64,000 nucleotides of DNA from Symsagittifera roscoffensis (Eukaryota; Xenacoelomorpha; Acoela; Convolutidae), in the NCBI RefSeq assembly GCF_963678635.1, contig NC_087063.1, positions 83,313,574 to 83,377,573 on the forward strand, read 5' to 3'. Below the pieces are notes generated by a model, which was not told where the DNA came from, did not search any database, and worked only from the letters and a program-made list of their open reading frames with translations. Numbering within the stretch: position 1 is the first letter of the stretch; each line of letters begins with the position of its first letter. Both the position numbers and the translations under genes were made by a program. Of this stretch, positions 52,455-62,716 are shown one piece after another.

Positions 52455-54395
52455 TTACGTTGTGCAGTCAGCCACATGATGATCCGCTGATCCGCAGTTC
52501 GCGCATGATCTGCGCTTGTCCATATCATCTCTAGGTTTGTACCATGATGACCTCTGGGGTTGGCCTCCCCCTTGCGTGTTCCTGTTTTCAGAATATGAGT
52601 ACTTCTTAGGTTTCATCAGCATGTATTCTCTTGATTTCTGTCTCATTTCTTCTGGGGTGGGTGCGCTGTCCTTCGACAATGTGTAGTATGTTGCTAACAT
52701 TGTCCTTAAGTCATCACTTTTCACCCCATCGATGAACTTCAAGGCAATGCTAAAGTTCCGTCTATTTGTCGACTCCTCTGGGTCACTCCTCCTTCTCAAG
52801 CTCTCGAGGTCATCTAGGAACCGATCTATTGACTCGTCGTCCCTCTGCCTTCTCTTTTCAAATCGCATCATCGCTTGGTGACCCTTCATGCCTGACCCGA
52901 ATCGATTCAGCAATATCTCGAAGATCTTGTCCGCGGTGTCGCGTTCTTCCTCCTTCTTTGCGACCACGCATTTTAATGCCGTTCCTTCCAAGTTGCTCAG
53001 TATGGCTGTACATGCTTGTCTTTCGTCACTCAAGTTATCTTGCTCTAGATGTAATCTCATCACTTCCACCCAAGTGTCAATGCATCCATCGGAGTTGTCT
53101 TTGAATTCTTTTGGCTTCTTAAATGTCTTTCTTGATTTTCCCTCTCTCCTGTCGCTCGAGTCAGTGTTTCTCGTGGCGAAGGCCTCTAGAGTCCTGTTCA
53201 TCATCTCCCAAGTGCTGGCCCATGTCATAGCATCCGATCCTGTGTTGCTGTTAGCTGTTGAATCTCCCGGACCAGTCGTTGTGTTCGACGTTCCATTCTT
53301 CATTATTGTTTTCGCAGCTGTTGGTGCTATGCTTATCGCATCCCTGGTTATGGGCAACGGTGTCGATTGCCGTTTGTTCCTTTGTGGTTCTACAAAGTCA
53401 ACTCTGGTGCCTTGCGTACGATCCGATGCCGGTCTTTCTTGTGTAGTAGAACCTCTCAAGATTGCATCCAACTTCGCCTGTATTGCACACGAACTCTCGG
53501 CCTGACTCTTGCTCATTGTGTCCATTCTCCTTTCCAGGCTTCCTAATTGGCTGTTGACATCATCATATCGGTTCTTCAACTGTTGCATGTCTGTTTTGAT
53601 GTTCTTTTCTCGTTCTTCATTGGTGGCTTCTACCTTATCTGACATTTCCTTGAGTCTCTCATCTGTTGCCTTAGCTAGGTTAAAATAACTGTCTAGATAC
53701 TCGTGCTTGTTGTATCTTAACTCCTTTTTTATCACTTCTCTATCTTCTTCACTGTGCTTAAGTCTCTTGTCAATCTGATTTAATTTCGCCAACAAGTCAC
53801 CCAGCTCAATGGTAGTCTCCTCATGGTCAGCCATTGGTCTCTCTTCGGCCGTAGCCTCTGCTTTAGCTTGTTCCTCTCTTGGATTGGCTTCTGAGGTCTT
53901 CGTGCTCACTGTCCCAAATGTTCGTGCTCTTTCTGCCTTTGGTTCTTCAGTCACGTTTTCTTTCGTTTTTATTCCGAACATTATTCCCAGTTTTTCCGTA
54001 AAAGATGTCCTCTTTACTTGAGAGTCTTCTTTCACCGTTTCTTCGGTGTTGCCTATTGCATCTTCCGCGTCATCTATCGGTGAGAACTCTATGGGTTTCT
54101 GGTTCGGTTCCTCTGCATTGGGCATTGGAGTTGACTCTGTCGCCATCTTCCTTGTTTCATCCACACTTTGATCGGGTGTCTCTAGATCAATCTCGATGGT
54201 GGGTTCTACTCGCTCCCCTTCCGTGCCCTCTTTCGCCCTGTTCTCCGCTGTACTCCTTGTGCTGACCATGTTAACTGAAAAGTTCTTCTTTGTTATCTTT
54301 GGGCCCGTTGATGTTGTTCCGCGCAGCGATGAATTATATTTCGTGTTTGATCCACTTGACCTTTTTTCGAGCACCGGTACCCTACTCCGCCTCAT
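52455..54395 (-). CDS. gag: Gag, copy C
   Basis: The protein has 646 residues. A basic N-terminus leads into an acidic Thr/Glu-rich region, a coiled coil (about 200-310), a Ser/Thr linker, a Retrotrans_gag-like capsid region (about 425-590, with Asp-Thr-Trp-Val-Glu-Val-Met and Leu-Leu-Asn-Arg-Phe-Gly) and one CCHC knuckle (Cys631, Cys634, His639, Cys644). The TAA falls two codons later; the frame then continues into the second knuckle and pol. Copy B has no stop there. Gag forms the particle and packages RNA. The ATG at 54395 is the first in the frame; an internal ATG at residue 43 is a possible alternative start. Confidence 0.88.
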   Translation of the reverse strand: MRRSRVPVLEKRSSGSNTKYNSSLRGTTSTGPKITKKNFSVNMVSTRSTAENRAKEGTEGERVEPTIEIDLETPDQSVDETRKMATESTPMPNAEEPNQKPIEFSPIDDAEDAIGNTEETVKEDSQVKRTSFTEKLGIMFGIKTKENVTEEPKAERARTFGTVSTKTSEANPREEQAKAEATAEERPMADHEETTIELGDLLAKLNQIDKRLKHSEEDREVIKKELRYNKHEYLDSYFNLAKATDERLKEMSDKVEATNEEREKNIKTDMQQLKNRYDDVNSQLGSLERRMDTMSKSQAESSCAIQAKLDAILRGSTTQERPASDRTQGTRVDFVEPQRNKRQSTPLPITRDAISIAPTAAKTIMKNGTSNTTTGPGDSTANSNTGSDAMTWASTWEMMNRTLEAFATRNTDSSDRREGKSRKTFKKPKEFKDNSDGCIDTWVEVMRLHLEQDNLSDERQACTAILSNLEGTALKCVVAKKEEERDTADKIFEILLNRFGSGMKGHQAMMRFEKRRQRDDESIDRFLDDLESLRRRSDPEESTNRRNFSIALKFIDGVKSDDLRTMLATYYTLSKDSAPTPEEMRQKSREYMLMKPKKYSYSENRNTQGGGQPQRSSWYKPRDDMDKRRSCANCGSADHHVADCTT

Positions 54396-54689
54396 TATTT
54401 CTATTTACAACTGCTTTTATTTACAATTTTATTATATACACGATTCTATTCTAAGAGTAAAAAATAATAAATAAAAAAAATTTTTTTTTTTTTTTTGTAC
54501 AACGTGTTAAAAACCTTGTTCCAGTTCTCTTTCTAAAACCTTCGAAAAATTTCCCTTAATGTGGTCTTAACCGTACCTATTTCGATTTGTCTTATTCTGT
54601 CTTAAAACACACTTGTTGTAATTTTACTTCAATTTTTATACCGTCCCAAGACTATTCGTCACTATCCCAGTACTCTCCGCTAGTGTCCT

Positions 54690-55445
54690 AAGACCCTTGT
54701 ACCAAGGCCACTGTTCCAAGACTACTGTCCCAAGACTAGTGTCCCAAGGCTACTGTCCCAAGACTAGTGTCCCAAGGCTAGTGTCCCAAGACTACTGTCC
54801 CAAGACTAGTGTCCCAAGGGTAGTGTCCCAAGACCAGTGTCCCAAGGCTAGTGTCCCAAGACTACTGTCCCAAGACTAGTGTCCCAAGGCTAGTGTCCCA
54901 AGACTACTGTCCCAAGACTAGTGTCCCAAGGGCAGTGTCCCAAGACCAGTGTCCCAAGGCTGGTGTCCCAAGACTACTGTCCCAAGACCAGTGTCCCAAG
55001 ACCAGTGCCCCAAGGCTAGTGTCCCAAGACTAGTGTCCCAAGACCCTTGTCCCAAGACCACTGTCCCAAGACCTCTGTCCCAAGACCCTGTCCCAAGACC
55101 CTGTCCCAAGACCACTGTCCCAAGACCCTGTCCCAAGACCACTGTCCCAAGACCCCTGTCCCAAGACCCTGTCCCAAGACCCTGTCCCAAGACCACTGTC
55201 CCAAGACCCTGTCCCAAGACCCTGTCCCAAGACCCTCGTCCCAAGACCACTGTCCCAAGACCCTGTCCCAAGACCACTGTCCCAAGACCCTGTCCCAAGA
55301 CCCTGTCCCAAGACTCTTGTCCCAAGACCCTTGTCCCAAGACCACCGTCCCAAGACCTTGTCCCAAGGCCACTGTCCCAAGACCCTGTCCCAAGGGCACT
55401 GTCCCAAGACCCCGTCCCAAGACTTCTTCGGTACTGTCCCAAGAC
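54690..55445. repeat. Minisatellite, unit about 13-14 bp (ctgtcccaagacca type)
   Basis: More than 50 units built on the core gtcccaaga. Units of the left part vary as actagtgtcccaag / gctagtgtcccaag; those of the right part as actgtcccaagacc and ccctgtcccaaga (13 bp). There is a gradual shift from one variant to the other. It lies in the leader of copy C. Confidence 0.9.
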
Positions 55446-56269
55446 TCGTCACGGAGTGTCTTCCTCGTTGTAGGGTCTTCCTGAATCACCCTACCTTGTA
55501 CCACCACTCAAGCTCTAGTAAAATTTTCCCAAAAACCCTCTCTTAAAAACCAAATGCTGACCCCCTCTTCTTTTTGGTTGTTTCTATTTCAATGTAGGTG
55601 CGCAGGTATCTTGTGATCACCTGTTCGTATAAAACCAAACACAAATCCTCACTAAAATGCAACAAAAATCTAAGTAAGAAAAATAATAAAAACTGAAAAA
55701 TGAGCCCACCTGAAATTCAAAGGTGACCAATGTCTACCTTTCGTCTAAAAAAATGTCTGGTACCTAATTGCCACGCGTTTTCCTCCCCCCACTAGTGATC
55801 TTATGGGGTATCACAAAAGCTGTCTATATCCGGTCCCCCCTACCAAACCAACCAGCGTACCAGTCTTAACTCGAGTTGAATTTTGGATATTCACCTATTA
55901 TCACCAACGCGTGTTGTGGCTAATGTAACTAAGTCGACGATGTCGATTAATTAGTTACTCTAGTTTCTCCCTTTTTACAATTTACAACCGCCAACCTCTA
56001 ACTTAACCAGCCCCCTTTCTAACCTCCGCCCTTTTTAGCCCCCCTTCCTAAGCCTAAAATTACCTTAAGCGCCGGGTGCTAAACCTCTCAAGAGAAAACC
56101 GTAGACCTGTCTCCAGGCCTGCTCAAGTAAAAACGTTCCTCAAAACCGGGGGATGTCGCTTATCCTATTTTACGCTTATCTCCTATAATGTAATGTGGAT
56201 TTTAACGATACCCGTTCTGCCCAATTTGAGAACTCGAGAATTGCCAAATCCTTCTTGGCTGCTTTCACA

Positions 56270-56525
56270 CTCGACTGGTCACCTGTTCCAGTCCAGTCTC
56301 CTTTTGGTTCAGCTCAAGTGTCCCTGAACCACTTTCCCACTCGGCTGGTCACCTCTTCCAGTCAAGTCTCCTATTGGTTCAGCTCAAGTGTCCGTGAACC
56401 ACTTTCCCACTCAGCTGGTCACCTCTTCCAGTCAAGTCTCCTATTGGTTCAGCTCAAGTGTCCCTGAACCACTTTCCCACTCGGCTGGTCACCTCTTCCA
56501 GTGAAGTCTCCTATTGGTCCAGCTA
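56270..56525. repeat. Four tandem copies of a 70-bp repeat
   Basis: The string ctggtcacct recurs at about 56275, 56345, 56415 and 56485, a period of 70 bp, with tcaagtctcctattggttca and ccactttcccactcggctgg in each full unit. It lies in the leader of copy C near the PBS. Confidence 0.85.
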
Positions 56526-56961
56526 AGTTCCAAACTACCTGAAAACCCTTGACAACGCCCCACACTCGGGCACTTTACTACGGTTACTGGGTTAAATTGC
56601 TAGGTTGATCAAAACGATCGAACTTATAAAACAGTATGGGTATACTATTTAATTAATATAAAGGTTTGATCCAACTGGTCTGGTGTCAAAGTCACTGTCT
56701 TTTTTCGTTTTATGGTTTTTGTTTTGCTTGTTGTCTTTTTGCTCGTGTTTTTGTCCCCCTAGTTGCCCCCCTTTACTCGGTTAGCTAAGCCTCGTTCGGA
56801 GAGCGTACCAGGAAGTTTTCTTGAGTTTTCTTAAAAAGCTATCACGGTACAACCGGAAGGTTTGCACGTTCCTGTCGAACCGTACCGCCGGTACTCTAGA
56901 ATGGGCATTCAGCCCGAAGCTGTCTCAAGTGGGTTCGACTCCGTAGTCTTGATGTCGTAAA

Positions 56962-56976
56962 CACCCAGGAGCGCCA
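56962..56976 (-). promoter_or_regulatory. Primer-binding site, copy C (tRNA-Asn type)
   Basis: TGGCGCTCCTGGGTG on the minus strand is a 15-nt match to the 18-nt site at 5155. It lies 11 nt inside the LTR terminus, the same spacing as at 5144-5154. Confidence 0.7.
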
Positions 56977-56987
56977 TAAAAACACTA

Positions 56988-57905
56988 TGTAACATTCGTC
57001 TACTGCAGTCACACATGAGGCTTAAGAAAAATAGGCCCTATAACCACTGGCTCAAGGGTCAGGGACACCATCTCTTGTGTTTTTCTACCTCAAGAACGGT
57101 CGGAGCCAGTTCAGTTCGTTTGTGACATGAGACTACGACCCGTTACAGCTTAAAGGCTACTACTAAAATATCCCCCCACTCTAGAATTAGAAACGTCCCC
57201 ATACTTAGGTCTCTAGATACCCAAAATACATGAACGCCGTTAAAAACCGGGTTGGAACAATCCGTTAAGTTGCTTTTTTATTAGACAGTGGAACTTTGAT
57301 CCATTTCAGATGGATCAACCTAAAACTCGCCTTACCTCAACATAACAATTATAAAACACACTCTAGGAATTTAAATTTGTACTCACATAGTAGCACGCTC
57401 AAGAAGTGGGAAATAATCCAGTCGGTAGTTAACTCAAGAATTAAATAACGTAACTAAATGAGTCTAATGTTTTATAGTTTTGACAATGAGAACGAGTTTA
57501 TACTCTAGACAATAGTTTCCTTGTGAACCATTAGGACACTCAAGCTGTCCACCTTTCCACCGAAGGTTCACTCTAGTCCAGTTCCGAATAATACTCCAGT
57601 CGTTATAATCCAATTCGAGGGAATGCTCTCGTCTCTGTCACAGATGGGACAGCTCTACTCTCGATTATGATAGTGATGGAAATTGCGAATAGCAATTTCC
57701 TACTGCTTTTTCTCACAACTTTCCCGCGTGTGTGTCTCAATCGTTCTGAAATTGTTCTGATTTCTTTTTTCTGATTTTCAGTTATCGCGAGAAAATCGTG
57801 CATGACAGGTTCCATTCGAAATTTTGAAAAATTAAATTTCACTCCAAAATCAAGTGTTTTTTGCTTCTCTCAAGGTCAAACTTCCAAATATGACCGACTG
57901 GCACA
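56988..57905 (-). repeat. 5' LTR of copy C
   Basis: It is identical by direct reading to 35341-36258. It contains the hairpin (57678-57700) and a poly(A) signal (57277-57282). U3 (about 57700-57905) should hold the promoter; no clear TATA box is seen. Confidence 0.92.
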
Positions 57906-57960
57906 TATAGTCTTTCACCATATACTGTCTCTGGGGGCCGAGCCTCGAGCCTCACACAGA
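57906..57960. repeat. Continuation of the 475-bp-period repeat after the copy C insertion
   Basis: TATAGTCTTTCACCATATA and TGTCTCTGGG match 32862-32889 and 33346-33360, so the repeat copy at 34890-35340 resumes here. Similarity fades after about 57950. Confidence 0.55.
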
Positions 57961-58439
57961 TTCTCCAGGCGTTCATTTTTGAATGCCCTATTAAAGCAAA
58001 AATAAACTCGCCTCCACTCACATTCTTCTGTTTTAGAGCCACGACACAGCCACAGGACAGATCAGAAGCGATCAGACGGTTTGACGCTCGTCCCATGGGC
58101 TCTTGGTAGGCAGCTTCTGTGGGATGTAACGGTAGTTGACTCCCTAGCCCCCAGTAAAAAAAGCGCATGCTGGGTTTGTAACCCCAGAGCGGCCGTGGCT
58201 GAGGCGGAAGATCAAAAATCTTTTAAATATGGAGATTCAACTAATGATGGATATATTTTCTAACCAAGAGCTTTTGAAGTTAAGGGTGCCACCGGCAATA
58301 CCACTGAGATTTTTCTGAATAAGCTTTGTAAGAACTTGTGCTCGTGTACCGAGGAACCCAGAGCAGGTCGTTTTTTAAGCAGAGAATCTCCTTCGCAATA
58401 CAGGTTGCGAACGCTGCCTGTTGGCTCGTCACTTTTAAT
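57961..58439. other. No gene recognised
   Basis: Mixed sequence without a supported reading frame, RNA gene or repeat that I can identify. A GGCCGTGGCTGAGGCGG stretch at 58189 has no tRNA fold. Confidence 0.4.
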
Positions 58440-58790
58440 GATAAAAATACTTTCGAAGAAATTTTTTTTTAGAGCCAAGGGAAAAAAGCGCAGCTTTATG
58501 TAAGTCTTTGATAGACCCGTAGCCTCACATCAGGTCAGTCTTTTTGCATATCAGGTCAGTATTTTTGAGTAACCTTCAACTGCGGTTTATTCTATGCAGT
58601 TGTTAGTTTTCTCAATCTGGTTGGGTTGATTCCCAGCCATCTTGACTCTCTTTACTTCTATCCACATTATACTTTACTCTCCCATATCTAGAAAATTCCG
58701 TGGATTTTGACTGGATAATGTGATGAAGGGACTCCTGACTGTAACCTCGGTTACTATGATACTTTCGACCTTCTGATTATCATTAAAAAA
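58440..58790. repeat. Dispersed repeat, copy 1
   Basis: This copy shares the order of blocks with 60540-60860: agagccaaggga, then a tcaac..cggtttattct-like stretch, gttagtt..ctcaatctggttg, gattccca, ttctttac, aaattccgtg and acctcggttac. The copies have diverged considerably. The family is unknown. Confidence 0.6.
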
Positions 58791-59018
58791 AATTTAAATG
58801 ATCAAAAAAGAAAAAATCATTAAAGCTTGTTTACGGCTAGTGTTTTGTGTTTCTGGAAAGTTTTTCTGGAATCGAATGCTTTTTTTTCAATTTTTGACGC
58901 AGGGATCACCGTTTATTTTTATATCCGCTATCTTGTATTAATATGTTTGCGCTCGGTGTACCGCAAGAGTTATGAAGCTCCGCTTTTCCTCTCTGATGTG
59001 ATAATAACTCTGTTACAG

Positions 59019-59148
59019 ATCATGGATGCTCTTCATCTTCCAGTATTCATACATCCAACTGAGTTTTTCTTCAACCTTTCAGACCGAAGCTCACACAAAC
59101 AGTTACTGACAATATACAACCCTTATGATTTTCCTATACGGTATAAAC
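59019..59148 (+). CDS. First coding exon of a MOSPD1/MOSPD3-like MSP-domain gene
   Basis: The ATG at 59022 opens 42 codons reading Leu-Pro-Val-Phe-Ile-His-Pro-Thr-Glu, then Ser-Ser-His-Lys-Gln-Leu-Leu-Thr-Ile-Tyr-Asn-Pro-Tyr-Asp-Phe. This closely follows the start of the MSP domain of vertebrate MOSPD1/MOSPD3, in which Thr-His-Lys-Gln-Val-Leu-Thr-Leu-Tyr-Asn-Pro-Tyr is a hallmark. These are small ER membrane proteins with an MSP domain and two C-terminal membrane helices. The exon is flanked by an acceptor (TGTTACAG, ending 59018) and a donor (GTGAGT at 59149) in phase 1. No downstream exon was found before the window ends, so the gene may continue past a very long intron, or this may be an isolated exon copy. 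Confidence 0.62.
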
Positions 59149-60539
59149 GTGAGTTTTTTTTTACAAGTTTGTCTTTGAAGCGAAGTAAAAGGGAAAATGA
59201 GGACCGGTTACTACTCAGTCCCAAATCCAACCCGAAGCTAAACCTTTCATTATTTGGTTTCCCTATTGTAGAAAATATTTAATATTACGATTTTAAGTCA
59301 TAAAATAGCAATATGTCACGATGAAAGCCAGATCAGTGTGTAGTTTTAGAGGAATTAAAATATTTCGAAAAACTTTTCGATATAAACCAGCGGACACAAG
59401 CTTTTTAAGCGCAAGAAGCTTTTCAAGGACAGTTTCGGAGAATTTATACTCAGATGCTTCATGTGTATTTATACTTCATGTGTATTTATACTCATGTGTA
59501 TTTATACTCAGAGGCTTCAAGGCAATATGAATGATTGCGCTTGCGATAAGCCAGCGTTTTCAAACTGGAATATAAACTTTTTTTTTCTGGTTAACAACTA
59601 GTCTAACAAAATCAGTTGAATCATTTTGCAGCATTCAATTTTGTAGCAACCAAAGATGCTCAGTTTCTTGAAAGTTCAATTTTAACTACTGACTGAGTAC
59701 TATTTCCTAAAGGGTAGTTTCAGGGGGGACTTGAAACTTTTTAAAGTTTTTTTACATAGTAAGTTTTTTTTCGGCTCAACTGGTGTCTGCTCAAAGATTG
59801 TTTCCGCTTCGTAAGTTTGACCAAAAAATACTCCTCTGTATCTGAGATTTGGGGTTCAATCCAAAGAACGCGTTGTAGCAAGCTCTTTTGCATATGCGAC
59901 TACGCCGAAATTGTTTTTAAAAAAAAAAACAAATTTTGGCCCTCGGAAAACTCAAATTTTTGATTTTTTGACCGGTTTTGAAAATTTTTTGACTTCTCTC
60001 GAGAACTAACTGGCCAAACCTAGGTTTTCAGATTTAATCAAAATAACAGACTGGGTGAATATCTTCTACATTAGAGGCTACTCCCAACTTTTGAAAACCA
60101 AAAAGTTGTGGTTCTCGGAAATGTAAGCTCTCTGATTTTTTCACCGTTTTTTGGTCTTTTTCTAGATAACTATCCTCCCAATACTGATATCATAGGTTTA
60201 TTCGACCCAACAGGTTGTTGAAAGCGTAACTTTGTAATTTGCTACTCCCAGTTTCTGCTAGAAAAAAAGGTATGACCTTAAAATAAGTGAAAATTTCTTA
60301 AAATAAGTGAAAAAGTTTTTTAGACTCGAAATCTCAAAAATTCAAAAAATGTTTAGTAATTACCTCCAACTTTATCTGAGCCCTAAGTGACCTTCATCGA
60401 GAGATGAGAAAATTTTGGATCACCTAGTTGTTTTTTTCTGCATTTTTTTTTTCGACTCATGCTTTTCGAATATTTTCATGCCCTTTTTTTGACTGTGTTG
60501 TATCGCAAGTGGTGCGAAGCTTCGCTTCGCCTCTGTTTA
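59149..60539 (+). other. Presumed intron, AT-rich
   Basis: No exon recognised. A short tandem repeat of catgtgtatttatact (three units, 59460-59509) is the only structured element seen. Confidence 0.4.
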
Positions 60540-60860
60540 AAGCTACGTCCTACATTTTTTTTGCAGAGCCAAGGGAACGGAAAGGCAGCCTAGTATAAGT
60601 TTCTAATATATCGGTAGCCTTAAATCGGTTCATTTTTTTTGAGTTGCTTTCAACTCCAGTTTATTCTGCGCATGTGTTAGTTGTCTCAATCTGGTTGATT
60701 TGATTCCCAACAATCTAATTTTCTTTACTTTTCTCGACGTTATACTGTACTTTTCCCCCTAAATCATGAAATTCCGTGAGTTTTTTTGACTTGGTGAAAT
60801 GACGAGAGACAAGTTTACTTACTTCGGTTACCATGAGAATTTCTGACCTGATTTGCTTTG
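60540..60860. repeat. Dispersed repeat, copy 2
   Basis: Diverged direct copy of 58440-58790, about 2.1 kb away. The preceding bases (cgcaag...gaagcttcgcttcgcctctg, 60508-60533) also resemble 58960-58995, so the relationship may involve more than one block. Confidence 0.55.
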
Positions 60861-61939
60861 TAGTCAGCAAAAATAGTGCATGAGCCGCGAGTAAATTCAG
60901 AGCTATTCCTCTCTAAAAGTATCAATATTTGTTTGAATCTACGAATTACTTAATATTTTTTGTTGCTCTGAACTCTAGGTTTCAACATCTTGCAGTTAGG
61001 TTCTAGAGGTGTAAACCTTTTCTCGTTTAATATCATTAAAAACGGTTCTTACGATGCAAATTTTCTCAGCGAGAAACTTGAATAATTTGGTGTGACAGCT
61101 TTTGTAATTTAAGTATTTCATTGCAATTTCTTGCAGCTGCAATTTTTTTTTCGGAATGCAAAACCTAGCTTTTTCCTAGCCGGAATGAACTAATAAGCAA
61201 TCCAAATATTGGCACTTTTACTGGGCGTCACTTTTCTTGAATATTATCTCCATTTTTGTGAATAAAATCATGATAGCCGATGCAATTAACTTATGCTGTC
61301 AAAAATGCACGTTTCAATCCTGCGAACATATGCAGAGAGAACAGACCTGTAGTGTTGTTATGCTGAAATCACCGAGATTGGTATGGCAAAATGACTATCA
61401 GTACGACGGTTCGACTATAAATCTCAGACTCCAAAAATGCGAATACGATTTTAGGCACGTTGCTTGCTGCCTACCAAAAATTTTCAGACTTCAATCCAAA
61501 TATATATTTACGAAAAGCTTGTTTACGGAAAATATCATGTTTGCACTGGCAAGGTTTTGAGAATACTTTTTTTTACAATTCACTATGAAGTTGCCATCTG
61601 TATCTGAAGATTAAAATGCGGTTGCTCAGGGTACGTGAATATCAAAAACATTTTACGGCCGTACACTGCCATTGATTGTATCGTAAATTCGGTATCATAA
61701 TTATTGTTCTGACCATTTGAAAACATTTATTTGATTTTCACGCAAAATCAACTACCCCAAATAATCATCGGACTACGTTGAGTGATATATCGTATTAAAG
61801 CCCTTCTAGTCGTGGTTCGAACGGCATGATTGAGTTTTTCCACTTATGAGAAAAACCGGTATGAATTTTTGAACTTCGAGCGAGTAAAGCAAGCGAGCAG
61901 GCTTTCTGGATGGAACCCTCTCAGTGGGAAATCCACGTC
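60861..61939. other. No gene recognised
   Basis: AT-rich. An open frame of 107 codons at 61237-61560 has no recognised similarity and unremarkable codon use; I do not call it a gene. Confidence 0.35.
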
Positions 61940-62716
61940 TCCCCGCACAGCAGATCCGGGACAGACCCAAGTGCCATCCACCCCACCACAGGAGCTGTCA
62001 AGAAGCCGTAGCATTCTTAACTACGCCGCACTTATCTGGCCACCCAGTTTAAGTGATACTAAATGGAACGAGCTGCAAACAAAACAAAATAGGGCATAAA
62101 GAACCATTACTGGGTGTGTAATGATGTCACCGATTGATGATTTATACACCCAAGACAAATTTTACCTGTTGGAACGCACAGCGAAATGATAGCGAAACAA
62201 CTCTTCTTGGGATGTCATCTGCCGTACAGACTTGACAACCACCTCATCAATTCCGTACCGTGCGAGCGCATAATTAAACCAACCTTGCAACACTAACATC
62301 TCTTTCACATTTCCCGTTTTTTGAACCAAAACGGTGATGTGACCACCAAACAGTATCGTAGTGGAATCAAAACAATCCATGCCAATACAGTTAATTTTTT
62401 TAATCTAAGATGAACAAAACAAGTTATTAGGAGAAGAGCCGCCAAAACTAAGCAACCAAGAAAATCAGCTGCAACGGATAAGCAGACTTTCGGAGCTCGG
62501 TAGCGGCTGCTCTCTCCTGCTTAATAATTACAATTCAAGAATCAATTGGAAAATGAAAAATGAATGCTCAGAATGCAAACAAGCCCTTATGACAGCTAGC
62601 ACATGTCTAAATGTCCCAGCATGCCCACAGACCTAACAATAGGAAATCTGTGGAATGAATCTTGTAAGATAGCCCAATTTCTAAACCGCCCTTTAAAAGG
62701 AGAGTGGGAAAGCTGA
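61940..62716 (+). pseudogene. LINE 3' fragment (Jockey/CR1-like RT C-terminus)
   Basis: Across stops and frameshifts the plus strand reads Ile-Leu-Asn-Tyr-Ala-Ala-Leu-Ile-Trp-Pro-Pro, then Leu-Gln-Thr-Lys-Gln-Asn-Arg-Ala (about 62015-62097). It continues with Lys-Gln-Leu-Phe-Leu-Gly-Cys-His-Leu-Pro (about 62197) and Arg-Ile-Ile-Lys-Pro-Thr-Leu-Gln-His, and ends with the Cys-rich C-terminal signature of this LINE group (Cys-Ser-Glu-Cys near 62570, Cys-Pro-Ala-Cys-Pro near 62620, Leu-Trp-Asn near 62650). The stop near 62716 is probably original. The 5' part is missing, as in most LINE copies. Confidence 0.7.

Larger units (their letters stand above)
54396..56961 (-). other. Leader (5' UTR) of copy C
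   Basis: About 2.6 kb lie between the PBS and gag. The leader holds a 14-bp minisatellite (54690-55445), four 70-bp repeats (about 56270-56525), and a homopolymer run of T on the plus strand (54479-54496). It is otherwise without recognisable genes; apparent frames inside the minisatellite are repeat artefacts. Confidence 0.65.
35341..57905 (-). mobile_element. Giant LTR retrotransposon copy C (22.6 kb)
   Basis: The element is bounded by 918-bp direct repeats (35341-36258 and 56988-57905; offset 21647 with no indel seen). In minus-strand order it carries 5' LTR, PBS, leader, gag, pol with macro domain, spacer, ORF3 modules 1-4, 3' UTR, polypurine tract and 3' LTR. It is of Ty3/gypsy type by its PR-RT-RNase H-IN order. 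The usual length of Ty3/gypsy elements is 5-8 kb; the excess here comes from ORF3 (about 8.4 kb), the leader (2.6 kb) and the pol extensions. It interrupts a repeat copy, and a 3-bp duplication (tat) can be read at the ends. Coding breaks: TAA between gag and pol, three stops in ORF3, and a frame change before module 4. Confidence 0.93.

Noticed and set aside
54690-55445. CRISPR-like array
   Set aside because: Units are contiguous, 13-14 bp, without unique spacers, and the genome is eukaryotic.
54918-55507. Several overlapping open frames of 140-174 codons on both strands with Pro-Lys-Thr or Gly-Leu-Gly-Thr repeats
   Set aside because: They are by-products of a 13-14 bp minisatellite with no stop in any frame; they differ by frame only and have no similarity to proteins of the other copies.
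61237-61560. 107-codon frame rich in Cys
   Set aside because: No recognised domain, no flanking splice or promoter signal, and composition like the surrounding AT-rich DNA.
62162-62380. Minus-strand frame of 72 codons
   Set aside because: The plus strand of the same bases encodes the LINE C-terminal region with recognisable motifs, so the minus frame is a shadow.
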